A stretch of 64,000 nucleotides of DNA from Acinetobacter apis. Lineage in GTDB: Bacteria; Pseudomonadota; Gammaproteobacteria; Pseudomonadales; Moraxellaceae. The position numbers were made by a program, and so were the translations under genes. The first letter of the stretch is position 1; each line of letters starts with the position of its first letter. Under the pieces are notes generated by a model. That model did no database searches. It saw only the letters and a list, made by a program, of their open reading frames with translations, and had not been told where the DNA came from. This document shows positions 16,540 through 28,870 of this stretch, in pieces. The stretch is from NCBI RefSeq assembly GCF_900197575.1, contig NZ_FZLN01000001.1, positions 186,001-250,000 of the forward strand, in the 5' to 3' direction.

Positions 16540-17718
16540 GTGAGGGATCTATTACCATCAATCATGTTAGCGTATCCTTTAACTATTTTTTTAATGGGTT
16601 TGCTACTTTTTTTGACTTACTTTTTAGTGGGCAAAGCAAAATATTTAATTTATTTAAGCATTTCTTTTTTTGCAGTGAGTTTGGGGATTGCTGTTCAAAT
16701 ATCACAGATTCCAAAAAATGTGCCTTTGAATGTGACATTAAGCGGATTGTGTTTTTTAGTATTTAGTTATTTTATTGCTCAGGGGATTGTTAAACTCGAA
16801 AACAAAAAATTAAACCCATGGATGTGTGTCACATTTATTGTGATTTTATTGTCTATTCGCTATTTAAGTACCTTTGCACCCAATATTGAGCTGTTTGACT
16901 TTATGCGTGTACTCAGTGTTTATGCAGGTCTAATATTGTTTGTTTCAGTTGCATTATGGAAGGTTAGGCATTTAGTTTGCGGGGGAACATTAGAAAAAAT
17001 TTGGTATTTTGTGTTGTCGCTTTGGGTTATTTCTCTTTTGGTTCGACTGGCTTATATCTCATATTCACCTGAAATTTTACGTATTTTATTTTTAGAAAAT
17101 AAAAATCCTTTTTATGTTCATTTTGTTGAACTACAACATACCTTTTATATCTTACTGCTTGTATTTAGTATTTTGACTTTATTGCTTGCAGTCAAACGCT
17201 TAATTAAAGACATTAGTCAAAGAAATTTATTTGATACTTTAACCGAGGCATATAATCGGCTTGGTTTACAACATTTCATTGAATTTGAATTACCTAAATT
17301 AAAAAGCTTTAGCTTGATTATGCTTGATATAGATTTATTTAAATCTGTAAATAGCCGTTATGGTCACCCTGTGGGTGATGCCGTGATTCGAAAAACTGTG
17401 GATTTAATCCATATGAATTTTTCAGGGGTTGAGCATAAAGTGATTCGTATTGGCGGGGAAGAATTCATGATTGTGCTGCCTGATTTAGATCTTGAAGAAT
17501 TACAAGTTCAATCAGAACATTTACGTGCACGAGTAGAACAACATAATTTTTCTGATGTGGCTCAAGATTTACATATTACTGTAAGTATGGGCATCGGAGA
17601 GTATGCTGCGACGCAAAGCTTCCAATATATTTATAAAGAAATAGATCGCAAATTGGCCTTGGCCAAAAAAAATGGTCGTAACCGCGTCGTTTCAAATATT
17701 TTTAGTGAACTGTTTTAA
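16540..17718 (+). CDS. membrane diguanylate cyclase (GGDEF)
   Basis: This ~392-residue protein has about seven N-terminal membrane segments (residues ~10-225) and a C-terminal GGDEF domain that should make cyclic di-GMP. The active-site motif is [13 protein letters not shown], preceded by [20 protein letters not shown]. The product-inhibition I-site (RxxD) is absent: the matching residues are G-V-E-H. No EAL domain is present. The start is uncertain. GTG 16540 has GAGGG at good spacing, while TTG 16519 and ATG 16528 lack one. Its stop overlaps that of the converging coaX by four bases. The sensed signal is unknown. Confidence 0.88.
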   Translation: MRDLLPSIMLAYPLTIFLMGLLLFLTYFLVGKAKYLIYLSISFFAVSLGIAVQISQIPKNVPLNVTLSGLCFLVFSYFIAQGIVKLENKKLNPWMCVTFIVILLSIRYLSTFAPNIELFDFMRVLSVYAGLILFVSVALWKVRHLVCGGTLEKIWYFVLSLWVISLLVRLAYISYSPEILRILFLENKNPFYVHFVELQHTFYILLLVFSILTLLLAVKRLIKDISQRNLFDTLTEAYNRLGLQHFIEFELPKLKSFSLIMLDIDLFKSVNSRYGHPVGDAVIRKTVDLIHMNFSGVEHKVIRIGGEEFMIVLPDLDLEELQVQSEHLRARVEQHNFSDVAQDLHITVSMGIGEYAATQSFQYIYKEIDRKLALAKKNGRNRVVSNIFSELF

Positions 17719-18449
17719 TCGGTTTGATATTTTAAATAACATTTTAACCCTTCTAGCAATAAGTCTTGCACAACCTTGGGCTGATATAACTGCAAGTGTT
17801 CTGCAAAAATTGGCGCGTCCCCTCCTGTTAAAATAAGCTGTTGATGCGGCCTTTGTTGCATAATTTTTTCAATACTACTGACTAATCCCAATAAAATACC
17901 ATGGTGTACACAGTCAATCGTGTTATGACCTGGGCTGAGCTTTTCAAATGCAGAATTAGGTATTTTAATGCCTTTGGTATTTTGAATCAGGGAGTCACGT
18001 TGCAAGTATAAATTTGGAATAATATACCCACCTAAATGCTGCATATTATCAATTAAATCAATGGTCAATGCAGTACCACAACCTACAACACAAAAGGCCT
18101 GCTCAGGCTGTGCAGTTGCTAACATTTGTAACCAACGGTCAATCCCCAATTGGGTAATATCATCATAACCACATTGAAAATTGGCATAGGTTTTTTGAAC
18201 TTTGGCAAAATGAATAGGGCAGTTTAAATTTTGTAATGTCAATGCAATGCGTTTGTTATTACGTTGATCTAAAACTGATGAAATACCAATACAGTCTAAT
18301 TGCTGTGCTTTTAAGTATTGTAATAAGCCCAACAGCAAGTCAGATGGTGACTGCAAATGCAGTTCAGCAAAATGATCGACGGTGGTTGTACCATCAGTAA
18401 TCCAATATTTTAAACGGGTATTGCCAATATCAAGCCAAAGATTTCGCAT
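17715..18449 (-). CDS. coaX: type III pantothenate kinase
   Basis: This 244-residue ASKHA-fold kinase carries out the first step of coenzyme A synthesis. Motifs are [12 protein letters not shown] (phosphate 1), [38 protein letters not shown] and LTGGDAP. Type III enzymes are not feedback-inhibited by CoA and often need K+ or NH4+. The gene lies eight bases after birA on the same strand, a common pairing in gammaproteobacteria. The short length is normal for the group. Confidence 0.95.
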   Translation of the reverse strand: MRNLWLDIGNTRLKYWITDGTTTVDHFAELHLQSPSDLLLGLLQYLKAQQLDCIGISSVLDQRNNKRIALTLQNLNCPIHFAKVQKTYANFQCGYDDITQLGIDRWLQMLATAQPEQAFCVVGCGTALTIDLIDNMQHLGGYIIPNLYLQRDSLIQNTKGIKIPNSAFEKLSPGHNTIDCVHHGILLGLVSSIEKIMQQRPHQQLILTGGDAPIFAEHLQLYQPKVVQDLLLEGLKCYLKYQTD

Positions 18450-18457
18450 AATGGTAT

Positions 18458-19315
18458 TTATTCTGAAGAGATGAGTCGTAAACGTCCTTGATAAAACGTT
18501 TGCTGTTGTTGTTCTTGTGCAATAATGACTGCACCATCATTTTGTATACCTAAAAAGATCCCTTCATGTATGCCTTGAATATGTTCAAATGTGACATATT
18601 GATCTTTGAATAAAGCCAATCGATTAAAGCGTGCAGCCAATTGTTGGCTGCCATGATTAAACCATTGCTGTGCTTGATGTAGCGCCTGATAGATTTCAGC
18701 AATCAATTCCACGCGGCTTAAGTGAAGTTGAGTCAGTTGTGTCAGCGAGGTTGCAGCTTGGTCGAGTGCATGAAGCTCGGTATGTGGAAAAACGTTAATC
18801 CCTACGCCAATCACAGCTTGGTGGAGATGGATCGGCTCAACTAAAATGCCGCCCCATTTACCTTGTTGGCTATATAAATCATTGGGCCATTTAATTTGTA
18901 AGTCTAAATGTTCAATACATGGCATATGCATGAGGTTTAGGGCAGCTTCTAATGCCAAACGGCCATCAATGGGTACTTGTGTGTTCACAATACAGCTAAA
19001 ATAAATATTGCCTTGAGGGGATTTCCATTCACGCTGATGCTGCCCACGCCCAAGCGTTTGGCTTTCACTACACACAAGTGCAGTAGTAATGCCTTGTTGA
19101 ATCAATGCCTTCACATCATCATTGGTTGAACCTGTAGTTTTTTTCAGGACAATCACATCAGGACAAATGTGCTGCAGCGATAAAATATCTTGTAGCTGTT
19201 GGGTTGGATTATTCACGGGCAAGTGGCAATCATCATGAAAGATAAGCGAAGTTAAGCATAGATTGACTTCAATCTGCAATTGTTCTGATACAGATTGCTT
19301 TATTTTAGCGTTCAA
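18458..19315 (-). CDS. birA: biotin-[acetyl-CoA-carboxylase] ligase BirA
   Basis: This 285-residue biotin protein ligase attaches biotin to AccB. Motifs: [30 protein letters not shown] (biotinyl-5'-AMP loop), QIKWPNDLY and WGGILVEP, then a C-terminal SH3-like domain. The first ~60 residues do not show a convincing DNA-binding HTH, so this may be a non-repressor ligase. The stretch before [13 protein letters not shown] is poorly conserved and the start is less certain than the core. It forms a unit with coaX. Confidence 0.92.
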   Translation of the reverse strand: MNAKIKQSVSEQLQIEVNLCLTSLIFHDDCHLPVNNPTQQLQDILSLQHICPDVIVLKKTTGSTNDDVKALIQQGITTALVCSESQTLGRGQHQREWKSPQGNIYFSCIVNTQVPIDGRLALEAALNLMHMPCIEHLDLQIKWPNDLYSQQGKWGGILVEPIHLHQAVIGVGINVFPHTELHALDQAATSLTQLTQLHLSRVELIAEIYQALHQAQQWFNHGSQQLAARFNRLALFKDQYVTFEHIQGIHEGIFLGIQNDGAVIIAQEQQQQTFYQGRLRLISSE

Positions 19316-19396
19316 TCAATAAGTATTGATCATTTTATGTGAAATCAGGTGATTAGAAGATATTATTAAAGTGATCTTTAGATTTGAGTACACCAC

Positions 19397-19828
19397 ATGG
19401 ATTTAAGTACCTTACACGTTACACATGATATTCACGATTTGGATTTAGATGTTATTCATGGTTTTTTAGCTTCAGCTTATTGGTCGGTGGATATTCCCAA
19501 AGAAACAGTTTGGCAAGCCATTCAACATTCGTTGTGCACAGGGTTGTTTTTAAATGGTCAGCAAATTGGCTTTGCACGCGCTATTACTGACTATGCAACA
19601 TTTGCTTATATTGCCGATGTTTTTATCTTGGCGCCTTATCGCGGTCAGGGATTGTCTAAACCATTATTGTCAGCATTATTTGATCAACTCGATCGTTTGA
19701 ATTTAAGACGAGTATTATTAATGACATCAGATGCACAAGGGGTGTATCGTCAGTTTGGTTTTTCAGAGCTTTCACACCCTGACCATGCCATGGAGAAATT
19801 CAATCCGACAGTTTATCGACAAATGTAA
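19397..19828 (+). CDS. GNAT-family N-acetyltransferase
   Basis: This 143-residue acetyl-CoA-dependent transferase has the GNAT core: DVFILAPYRGQGLSKPLLSAL holds the pyrophosphate-binding RGQGLS loop, followed by RRVLLMTSDAQGVYRQFGF. The substrate cannot be told. It is divergent from birA and upstream of the TauE permease. Confidence 0.9.
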   Translation: MDLSTLHVTHDIHDLDLDVIHGFLASAYWSVDIPKETVWQAIQHSLCTGLFLNGQQIGFARAITDYATFAYIADVFILAPYRGQGLSKPLLSALFDQLDRLNLRRVLLMTSDAQGVYRQFGFSELSHPDHAMEKFNPTVYRQM

Positions 19829-19887
19829 CATTTAGTGACACCATGATGCCTTTAAAATCAATGCGTGCTGAATAATTACTCAGGCAA

Positions 19888-20751
19888 GTGAATCAACTGA
19901 CTTTAGCAATTACCAAAAATTATACTGATGTGCTCAATGGAATGTCATTTATGGAAGTTATTATCTTTTTAGCCATTGGTGCAATGGCTGGTTTTACAGC
20001 GGGGCTATTTGGCGTAGGTGGCGGGCTAATTATTGTCCCAATTTTATATGTGGTGTTTACCCATATGGGTTATGACAGCCAAGTCATTATGCATTTGGCA
20101 TTAGGTACATCATTGGCCACGATTATTGTGACTTCCATCAGTTCAACACGAGCACATCATCAACGAGGAGCTGTGCTGTGGCATGTGGTGAAATATATCA
20201 CGCCGGGTTTGTTATTGGGGTCATTCATTGGTGCTGGAATTGCAGGACAATTGTCAGGTTATATGTTACAGCTGATTATTGGTGTTTTTGCACTTTGGGT
20301 GGCATATAGCATGTTTTTTGCCAAAAAAGCTCAAGTTGATGAGGCAAAAGTATTGCCATCACCTGTATATCAAACTGCTGCAGGTGGCGTAATTGGTATT
20401 GCTTCAGCAATTTTTGGTATTGGTGGCGGGTCATTAACAGTTCCATTTTTAAATAACCATGGTGTGGTGATGCAAAAAGCCGTTGCAACCTCTGCAGCTT
20501 GCGGGCTACCCATTGCCATTGCAGGAGCGATTGGTTTTATGTTTTTTGGCTCACACGAACACACCCATTTAGCAAATAGCATCGGTTATGTGCATATTTA
20601 TGCTTTTTTAGGGATCAGTAGTATGAGCTTTTTTACTGCCAAGCTTGGGGCTAAGGTTGCACACCAATTGTCTCCTGCGCGATTAAAAAAATGCTTTAGT
20701 GTATTGATGGCATTGGTTGGATGTTATTTTATTTATCAAGGTCTGAAATAA
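19888..20751 (+). CDS. TauE/SafE-family sulfite/anion exporter
   Basis: This 287-residue inner-membrane protein has about eight to nine membrane segments in two repeats, each with the family glycine motif: AGLFGVGGGLIIVPILY and SAIFGIGGGSLTVPFL. The family exports or imports sulfur-containing anions and related organic acids; substrate is not known here. The start is GTG 19888, and a later Met (MSFMEVIIFLAIG) is a possible alternative. Its end overlaps that of the converging hydrolase by 23 bases. Confidence 0.9.
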   Translation: MNQLTLAITKNYTDVLNGMSFMEVIIFLAIGAMAGFTAGLFGVGGGLIIVPILYVVFTHMGYDSQVIMHLALGTSLATIIVTSISSTRAHHQRGAVLWHVVKYITPGLLLGSFIGAGIAGQLSGYMLQLIIGVFALWVAYSMFFAKKAQVDEAKVLPSPVYQTAAGGVIGIASAIFGIGGGSLTVPFLNNHGVVMQKAVATSAACGLPIAIAGAIGFMFFGSHEHTHLANSIGYVHIYAFLGISSMSFFTAKLGAKVAHQLSPARLKKCFSVLMALVGCYFIYQGLK

Positions 20752-21373
20752 CAGCATGCTTTAAAAGAAATTCCTCTATCCACTTGGCTATAATGCGTGG
20801 CTGTGTAAAGGCAAAATGATGATCTTTTGCAGTGATTACTTTTAATTCTGCATGCGGTAAGTAGCGCTGTAATGCCTGTCCAACGGTCAGTGGGCTAATG
20901 GCGTCATCATTGGCCCAAATAAGTAAAACAGGTATATGGATATTTTTGAGCTGATCTTGATAATTGATATCCGTTTCTGTGAACCAATGAGGTACATCAA
21001 GGTATGTATTGAGGTAAGCCTCTCGCCAATCTTGAATGTTAAAAGGCGTTAAATCAATTCCACCTGATGTAGCCACTAAAACCAAAGCTTGAACATTGGG
21101 TTTTTCAAGTGCAGCCCGGATGGCAAATAAACCACCCATTGACTGTGCAATAATGACACTTGGGCGCTGAATTTGATTGAATACATAATCACTTAAATCA
21201 GTAAAACTATTCACATTGGAATGTGCTGGACAGCCTGCAAAAGAAGGATAGTCAATTTGATGCATGATTAAATTAGAAGACTTTAAACGTTGCATAACAG
21301 GTTGCCAAAAATCACGCTTACCTGAAGCACCTGCTAAAAAATAAGATGTGGTAAGCATCATATGTTCATCCAA
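20729..21373 (-). CDS. alpha/beta hydrolase
   Basis: This 214-residue serine hydrolase has the nucleophile elbow IAQSMGGLFAIRAAL, the acid in LLIWANDDAISP and the catalytic His in TAKDHHFAF. There is no signal peptide, so it should be cytoplasmic. Substrate unknown; small esters or lactones are typical. The first Met is followed closely by a second (MDEHMM), so the start may shift by 12 bases. Confidence 0.87.
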   Translation of the reverse strand: MDEHMMLTTSYFLAGASGKRDFWQPVMQRLKSSNLIMHQIDYPSFAGCPAHSNVNSFTDLSDYVFNQIQRPSVIIAQSMGGLFAIRAALEKPNVQALVLVATSGGIDLTPFNIQDWREAYLNTYLDVPHWFTETDINYQDQLKNIHIPVLLIWANDDAISPLTVGQALQRYLPHAELKVITAKDHHFAFTQPRIIAKWIEEFLLKHAVISDLDK

Positions 21374-21688
21374 TTCATTTGATAAAAGTCATGCTCACTT
21401 CAGCTTTTAGGGTCAGTTTGACAATGACAGGTTTAATTTTAACAAAAGTGTAAATAGTTGAAAAAAAGTCAATGAATTATAAGATAAAGTTAAATATTTA
21501 TATGTGATATATAATATCATGCTAGCGATAAGGAGACTGTTTTGGTTATCATTTTAGATATACCTAAAATAGGATGCTATATAGCTATATTTAGTCCTTT
21601 GCTATCATTAATTAGCCTGTTTTTATTTTTCCATTATACCCACGCTGCTTGACTTCTTTGAAGTTCATATTGAGAGTTTATATATTTA
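21374..21688. other. intergenic region upstream of the zipA unit
   Basis: These 315 AT-rich bases separate the divergent hydrolase and the 153-residue gene. They should hold both promoters. I see no coding potential and no clear operator. Confidence 0.5.
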
Positions 21689-22150
21689 ATGATCGCTTTA
21701 ATACACCTATTCATTCACCTGTGTCAGATGATGATTTTTTTCAGCCCATGGATGCAAGCTGGGGGCGTATTATGTATTTTTTATTGGCAAAGGCTAATGA
21801 CACAGCGATCATTTTCTTGTTTTGACCAATTCGAGACGTTAAAACCATCTTCATGTTCTATTCACAATTTGCACATAAACAACACAGATAAAAAGGTGAT
21901 GTCAGCGATGATATCTGAGCTGTTTAATCGACTAAATCTATTTTTAGGTTATCTCAATGTAGAAAGAGGTTATAGTTTAGTAAAAGTGCTTTTCCAACAA
22001 GCGCAATTTCATTACATTGCCTATTTAAAGTTAGCACAAAACATGCACATTGCGATGGCTAAGGCACAATGTTTGTGCAATGACATTGGAAGATTATTGA
22101 AAGTCAAATTAAAACAATCAAAACAATATGACTTAGCTGCGGAGTTTTAA
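21689..22150 (+). CDS. hypothetical protein with N-terminal membrane segment, coupled to zipA
   Basis: This 153-residue ORF is not recognised. The N-terminus (MIALIHLFIHLCQMMIFFSP...AGGVLCIFYWQ) is hydrophobic and may be a membrane anchor. The rest is a helical cytoplasmic-type segment (MISELFNRLNLFLGYL, AQNMHIAMAKAQCLCNDIG). Its last codons (GGAG, eight bases before the zipA ATG) form the zipA ribosome binding site, so the two are translationally linked. In many relatives smc precedes zipA (from memory), so this gene sits where smc might be expected. It could take part in division, but nothing in the sequence proves it. Confidence 0.6.
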   Translation: MIALIHLFIHLCQMMIFFSPWMQAGGVLCIFYWQRLMTQRSFSCFDQFETLKPSSCSIHNLHINNTDKKVMSAMISELFNRLNLFLGYLNVERGYSLVKVLFQQAQFHYIAYLKLAQNMHIAMAKAQCLCNDIGRLLKVKLKQSKQYDLAAEF

Positions 22151-22151
22151 G

Positions 22152-23120
22152 ATGGAAACCAACACAATAATAGGAATTGCGATTGCAATAGCTGTAATTG
22201 TTTTTGCTTTATATATTTTATTGAGAAAACCGAACGAATTTGTACCGTCTTTGGATGTGGCGTTGTATGTCAATCCTGAGACCAATCAACCGGTGTTGCC
22301 TCGTTTTGTCAGACAACAGCTCAATATTGTAGATCGTGCGCCTGAGCCAACACAGTCTCAACCTGCCACCCCTGCAACAGAGCAAGACAACTTACACGAT
22401 GCACAACCTGAACAGACTCCCGCAGCCGATGAAAACAGTGCATCAGAATCGGCTTCATCATCTGAGCAAGAAAAAACAGCGCACAATGTGGTTGAGCAAA
22501 CAACAGATGTGAAAAAAGAACAAGCCGCGAAAGAACCTGTAAAAGCTCAAGCTGAAAAAACCCCTGTGGTGTACCGCTTAAATCCAGATTTAGAAAAAGC
22601 AGAAATTAAAGAGTTTTCAGAAGAAAGTTCGATTTTAGATATTCATTTACATGAGCAACAACGTGTGGATGATGAATGTTCATTGGCAAATGCTGAGCAT
22701 ATTATTGGCTTAAATGTCTATCCAAATACTAGACGTGTACTGTCAGGCGATAAAGCATTAAAAATCTTATTAAAATATGGTTTACGCTTTGGTGAGCTTT
22801 CTTGTTTTCACCGTTATGAAAATACAGATGAGCCAAGTCCATTGATGTTTTCTGTATTAAGAATGACCGATGAAGGTCCTGTTGGTTTTGATTTAGAATC
22901 TTTATCTGCAGAACAAGTCCATGGTTTAGCTTTCTTTTTAGCATTACCACATGCTAATGCCCAGCAAGGCTTTGATATGATGGTGAGTGTAGCAGGCTTA
23001 ATTGCACGCGATATTGATGGGCAAGTCTTTGATGAAAATAATAACGAACTTACGCCACAACTCAAAGAACATTGGCGTCATCAAGTGATTGATTTTAAAT
23101 CGCATCGAGATGCAAAATAA
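22152..23120 (+). CDS. zipA: cell division protein ZipA
   Basis: This 322-residue bitopic membrane protein tethers FtsZ to the inner membrane at the septum. Order: an N-terminal membrane helix (TIIGIAIAIAVIVFALYILL), a charged and Pro/Gln/Glu-rich linker (about residues 60-150), and the C-terminal FtsZ-binding domain (IIGLNVYPNTRRVLSGDKAL, LRFGELSCFHRYE, MFSVLRM, FDMMVSVAGLIA). Length is normal. A terminator-like hairpin follows and separates it from ligA. Confidence 0.95.
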   Translation: METNTIIGIAIAIAVIVFALYILLRKPNEFVPSLDVALYVNPETNQPVLPRFVRQQLNIVDRAPEPTQSQPATPATEQDNLHDAQPEQTPAADENSASESASSSEQEKTAHNVVEQTTDVKKEQAAKEPVKAQAEKTPVVYRLNPDLEKAEIKEFSEESSILDIHLHEQQRVDDECSLANAEHIIGLNVYPNTRRVLSGDKALKILLKYGLRFGELSCFHRYENTDEPSPLMFSVLRMTDEGPVGFDLESLSAEQVHGLAFFLALPHANAQQGFDMMVSVAGLIARDIDGQVFDENNNELTPQLKEHWRHQVIDFKSHRDAK

Positions 23121-23134
23121 CAGTTTAATTTTAA

Positions 23135-25225
<2,091 letters not shown>

Positions 25226-25235
25226 GGTGTGAAAT

Positions 25236-25276
25236 AAGACGTATTCTTTTTAGTTACAAAAAATAATACGTCTTTT
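25236..25276 (+). terminator. terminator of ligA
   Basis: AAGACGTATT pairs with AATACGTCTT, and inner TTTTT/AAAAA pairs extend the stem. A TTTT run follows. Confidence 0.7.
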
Positions 25277-25472
25277 CTGCTTAAAAAATTATCAGCTTTC
25301 ATTGGTTGGGTGTCATAAGAGATTATTTTTTAATACAAATTATATTGTTGTGAGTGTAAATGCGTATGCTTCTCATTTTAATTATATAAAAATCAGATAC
25401 TTATGATTTTTAATTTTTGCTTTTTTTGTCAAAAGTGAGCATAATACGCCTTATTCAAATGAGGGAAATATT

Positions 25473-25937
25473 ATGCGCGGCAATCCAGAAGTCATAGATT
25501 ATCTGAATATGTTGATTGGTGGCGAACTGGCTGCCCGAGATCAATATTTAATTCATTCACGTATGTATGAAGATTGGGGTCTGAACACCATTTATGAGCG
25601 TATCAATCATGAAATGGAAGAAGAAGCATCTCATGCAGACGATATTATTCGCCGTGTGTTGTTTTTAGAAGGCACACCGAACATGACACGTGATGACATT
25701 GAAGTAGGTCATGATGTGGTTTCATGTTTAAAAGCAGATTTAGCACTTGAATACCATGTTCGTGAAAAGTTAGTCCAAGGCATTCGCTTATGCGAATCAA
25801 AAGGGGACTATGTCAGCCGTGACATGCTGCGTCAGCAACTTGAAGATACAGAAGAAGACCATACATATTGGCTAGAAAAGCAAATTCGTTTAATTGGTTT
25901 AATTGGTTTGCAAAACTATATCCAATCATTAATGTAA
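25473..25937 (+). CDS. bfr: bacterioferritin subunit lacking the haem-ligand Met
   Basis: This 154-residue four-helix iron-storage protein forms 24-mers. Ferroxidase ligands are present: Glu18, Glu51, His54, Glu93, and the EEDHTYW pair. The axial haem ligand Met52 of classical Bfr is Ala52 here (EEASHAD in place of EMKHAD), so this subunit should not bind haem. Such subunits are known to pair with a haem-binding partner in other genera. No second bfr or bfd is adjacent. GAGG lies before the ATG. Confidence 0.94.
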   Translation: MRGNPEVIDYLNMLIGGELAARDQYLIHSRMYEDWGLNTIYERINHEMEEEASHADDIIRRVLFLEGTPNMTRDDIEVGHDVVSCLKADLALEYHVREKLVQGIRLCESKGDYVSRDMLRQQLEDTEEDHTYWLEKQIRLIGLIGLQNYIQSLM

Positions 25938-25951
25938 TCGTTAGACATAAG

Positions 25952-25980
25952 AAAGGCTGTGATTTCACAGCCTTTTTTAT
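25952..25980. terminator. bidirectional terminator between bfr and gltA
   Basis: The stem AAAGGCTGTGA / TCACAGCCTTT with a two-base centre is flanked by A and T runs, so it can serve both converging genes. Confidence 0.88.
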
Positions 25981-25991
25981 GTCTTGAGCAA

Positions 25992-27266
25992 TTAGCGATT
26001 AATGTCGCGTGCTTTTTCGCCTGTATATAATTGGCGTGGACGACCAATTTTATGTGGAGACGACTGCATTTCTAGCCAATGGCTAATCCAACCCACAGTA
26101 CGGGCCAATGCAAAGATCACAGTAAACATTGATACAGGTATACCAATTGCTTTTAAGATAATGCCTGAGTAAAAGTCGACATTTGGATATAAATTACGCT
26201 TAATGAAGTACTCATCTGATAAAGCAATTTTTTCAAGTTCCATAGCCAATTCAAGCTGAGGATCATTAATGCCTAAAGCTTGTAATACTTCATCGCATGT
26301 TTCTTTCATCACTTTTGCACGTGGGTCAAAGTTTTTATAGACACGATGACCAAAGCCCATGAGCTTCACTTCTTTGGTTTTTACTTTTTCCATGAATGGA
26401 GCGACATTTTCAATCGAACCAATTTCATCAAGCATTTTCAACACAGCTTCATTGGCGCCACCATGTGCTGGCCCCCAAAGTGCTGCAATGCCTGCGGAAA
26501 TACAGGCATATGGGTTTGCACCTGTTGAACCTGCTAAACGCACTGTAGATGTTGATGCGTTTTGTTCATGGTCTGCATGTAACGTAAAAATACGATCCAT
26601 GGCTTTGGCTAAAATCGGATTAACTTGATAGTCACGATCGGCAGGAGTTGCAAACATCATATGCAAGAAATTCTCTGCATAATCTAAATCATTGCGTGGA
26701 TAAATAAATGGTTGACCCACGGTATATTTATAGCTCCAAGCCGCAAGCGTAGGGACTTTTGCAATTAATCGAATCGCTGTGATTTCACGGTGGTTTACAT
26801 CATCTAAATCTAAATTATTGTGATAAAACGCAGAGAGTGCCCCAACCACACCGACCATAATAGCCATGGGATGTGCATCACGTCGAAAGCCATTGAAAAA
26901 ACGGCTAACTTGATCATGGACCATCGTGTGGCTGCGGACCTTATGATCAAAATCTTTCTTTTGTTCTGCTGTTGGCAGTTCGCCATTTAACAGTAAGTAG
27001 CAAGTTTCTAAGTAATCAGTTTTTGTTGCCAATTGATCGATTGGATAGCCGCGATGCAATAAGATGCCTGCATTACCATCAATGTAGGTAATTTTTGACT
27101 CGCATGAAGCTGTTGCCATAAAACCAGGGTCAAAAGTAAAGTGTCCAGATGCGAGTATATCCTTTACATCGATAACATCTGGACCTAATGTCCCACTGTA
27201 AATAGGTAATTCAATGTCTTGCCCATTTAGTTTTAATATGGCTGTTTTGCCAGTTGATTCAGACAT
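25992..27266 (-). CDS. gltA: citrate synthase
   Basis: This 424-residue type II (hexameric, gammaproteobacterial) citrate synthase condenses oxaloacetate and acetyl-CoA. Catalytic segments: [35 protein letters not shown] (His), and [15 protein letters not shown] (His), with Asp in NVDFYSG. The N-terminal beta domain ([17 protein letters not shown]) is typical of the NADH-inhibited class. It faces away from sdhCDAB across an 825-base region. Confidence 0.97.
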   Translation of the reverse strand: MSESTGKTAILKLNGQDIELPIYSGTLGPDVIDVKDILASGHFTFDPGFMATASCESKITYIDGNAGILLHRGYPIDQLATKTDYLETCYLLLNGELPTAEQKKDFDHKVRSHTMVHDQVSRFFNGFRRDAHPMAIMVGVVGALSAFYHNNLDLDDVNHREITAIRLIAKVPTLAAWSYKYTVGQPFIYPRNDLDYAENFLHMMFATPADRDYQVNPILAKAMDRIFTLHADHEQNASTSTVRLAGSTGANPYACISAGIAALWGPAHGGANEAVLKMLDEIGSIENVAPFMEKVKTKEVKLMGFGHRVYKNFDPRAKVMKETCDEVLQALGINDPQLELAMELEKIALSDEYFIKRNLYPNVDFYSGIILKAIGIPVSMFTVIFALARTVGWISHWLEMQSSPHKIGRPRQLYTGEKARDINR

Positions 27267-28091
27267 TCAAAGATCTCCTGTCCTGGTGAATGTGATCTGA
27301 TATGTTCTTGCTGCTTTATCTAGCAAATTGGCTGGGTAAAGTTGCACATAGAAAAATAAATGACTGTTTTTAATTATAAACTGTCTATATTGATATGAGA
27401 TGTCTTTGATTCAGTTGACGGGCTCTAGACGCGGTATGTCAATTAAAAATGGTTATTTCCCTATGCTTGTAAATGTACAGCAAGAGTGGTCTAAAAATAC
27501 AGTGTTTTCTTTCAAAACTTGACCTAAATTGGACCTTTGAAATTTATTTTTTGCTGTATTTTTGTGCAGCATAGGGATTCAAACATAGAGATTATAAGGT
27601 TTTGCATTTAGAAATATTTAGTAAAACATTTTATTCAAGATCAGATCTCTGGAACCGCATGTGTTGCATTTTATGACACAAACCCAACATGAAATTTAAG
27701 TGGTAAGCGGCAATCTTGTGTTTAGACGGGGCAGTGCTTGTTCGATCATGGATCATTTAGAAATTGTTTTAATTTTGACCGTCTTTAGGTTTGAAGCAAA
27801 TTTTTTATTGCACCTATATGTTTGTATTTATTATATAAAATAATATTATTTCTGCTTCGGTATGACCCTGAATGACCAATTTAACTTAAAACTTTGATTG
27901 ATTTGTTACTATAAAAACGATGGTTACGATAAGTTATTTCGATGGCTTGCGAATTTGAATTTTCCTAGCATACGTTCTATAATCAGTCAACATATCAAAA
28001 AAGTTTGGGCAGGACTCGCCCAAGCAAATCATATGCTAGCTTTCCTTTAAATTAATCTAAAAACTCAATGTAAAGAGTTTTCACTTACAGG
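27267..28091. other. long regulatory region between gltA and sdhC
   Basis: These 825 bases separate two divergent TCA transcription units and contain no gene I can support. Near the sdhC side a hairpin TTGGGC / GCCCAA (28005-28023) could act in the sdh leader. An inverted pair TTGAC...GTCAA lies near 27415-27440. The region probably holds both promoters and control sites, but I cannot assign regulators. Confidence 0.5.
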
Positions 28092-28493
28092 ATGCCCGCT
28101 GTGAAAAGCAACAGACCTGTCAATCTGTCCATGGGGCAGGTGTTAGCGGTAAACCTACGCTCACCCGTGGCGATTGCATCAATTTTACACCGCTTGTCTG
28201 GTGTAATTGTATTTTTACTTATTCCCGTCTTACTCTGGTTGTTGGATCAATCTCTTTCATCTCCAGAGGGCTTCGCTGATGTGCAAACGCACATTTTCGG
28301 AAACATTTTTGTACGCTTAGTGATTTGGGCCTTTGCGGCAGGTTTGATTTACCATTTTGTCATGGGAATTAAACATTTACTTGCAGACCTTGGCTTTAAT
28401 GAAGAATTAAAAAGCGGCAGAATGGCAGCGATCGTTTCATTTGTTGTGTCTGCGATAGGGATTATTGCAGCATTTATATGGATTGTATTCTAA
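28092..28493 (+). CDS. sdhC: succinate dehydrogenase cytochrome b556 subunit
   Basis: This 133-residue membrane anchor has three helices. The haem/quinone segment SPVAIASILHRLSGVIVFLL and the second helix VIWAFAAGLIYHFVMGIKHLL carry the family Ser, Arg and His residues. First gene of sdhCDAB. Its stop overlaps the sdhD start by one base (TAATG). Confidence 0.95.
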   Translation: MPAVKSNRPVNLSMGQVLAVNLRSPVAIASILHRLSGVIVFLLIPVLLWLLDQSLSSPEGFADVQTHIFGNIFVRLVIWAFAAGLIYHFVMGIKHLLADLGFNEELKSGRMAAIVSFVVSAIGIIAAFIWIVF

Positions 28494-28858
28494 TGAAAAG
28501 TGCGACAGGGTTAACTGGATCAGGCTCGCGCGATTGGTATCTCCAACGCATTAGTGCCGTGGTTCTTGCCGTATATACGGTGGTTGTTTTTGGATGGATT
28601 ATCTTCCATCCTCATTTCGATTATGACGCATGGTTTGGTTTTATGATGACCTTACCTATGAAGATCTTCTCACTCCTTGCTATTTTATCTCTTGCAGCGC
28701 ATGCATGGATTGGTATGTGGCAAGTCTTTACTGACTATATTACAACACGCCAGATGGGCCCTTCAGCATCAGGTTTACGCTTGGTACTGACAACAGCAGT
28801 GATTGTCGCTGTTTTTGTGTTTGTAATCTGGGGTATCCAGATTTTTTGGGCTAACTGA
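28493..28858 (+). CDS. sdhD: succinate dehydrogenase membrane anchor subunit
   Basis: This 121-residue three-helix anchor contributes to the quinone site and binds haem with SdhC. Landmarks: GSRDWYLQRISAVVLAVYTV and LAAHAWIGMWQVFTDYI, with the haem-ligand His and the quinone-site Asp-Tyr. The start is ATG 28493 (overlapping TAATG), not the longer frame inside sdhC. sdhA follows 12 bases later. Confidence 0.94.
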   Translation: MKSATGLTGSGSRDWYLQRISAVVLAVYTVVVFGWIIFHPHFDYDAWFGFMMTLPMKIFSLLAILSLAAHAWIGMWQVFTDYITTRQMGPSASGLRLVLTTAVIVAVFVFVIWGIQIFWAN

Positions 28859-28870
28859 TAGGATGATGTC

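Noticed and set aside
27267-28091. Hidden small gene in the gltA-sdhC interval
   Set aside because: No frame with a good start, ribosome binding site and plausible composition was found.
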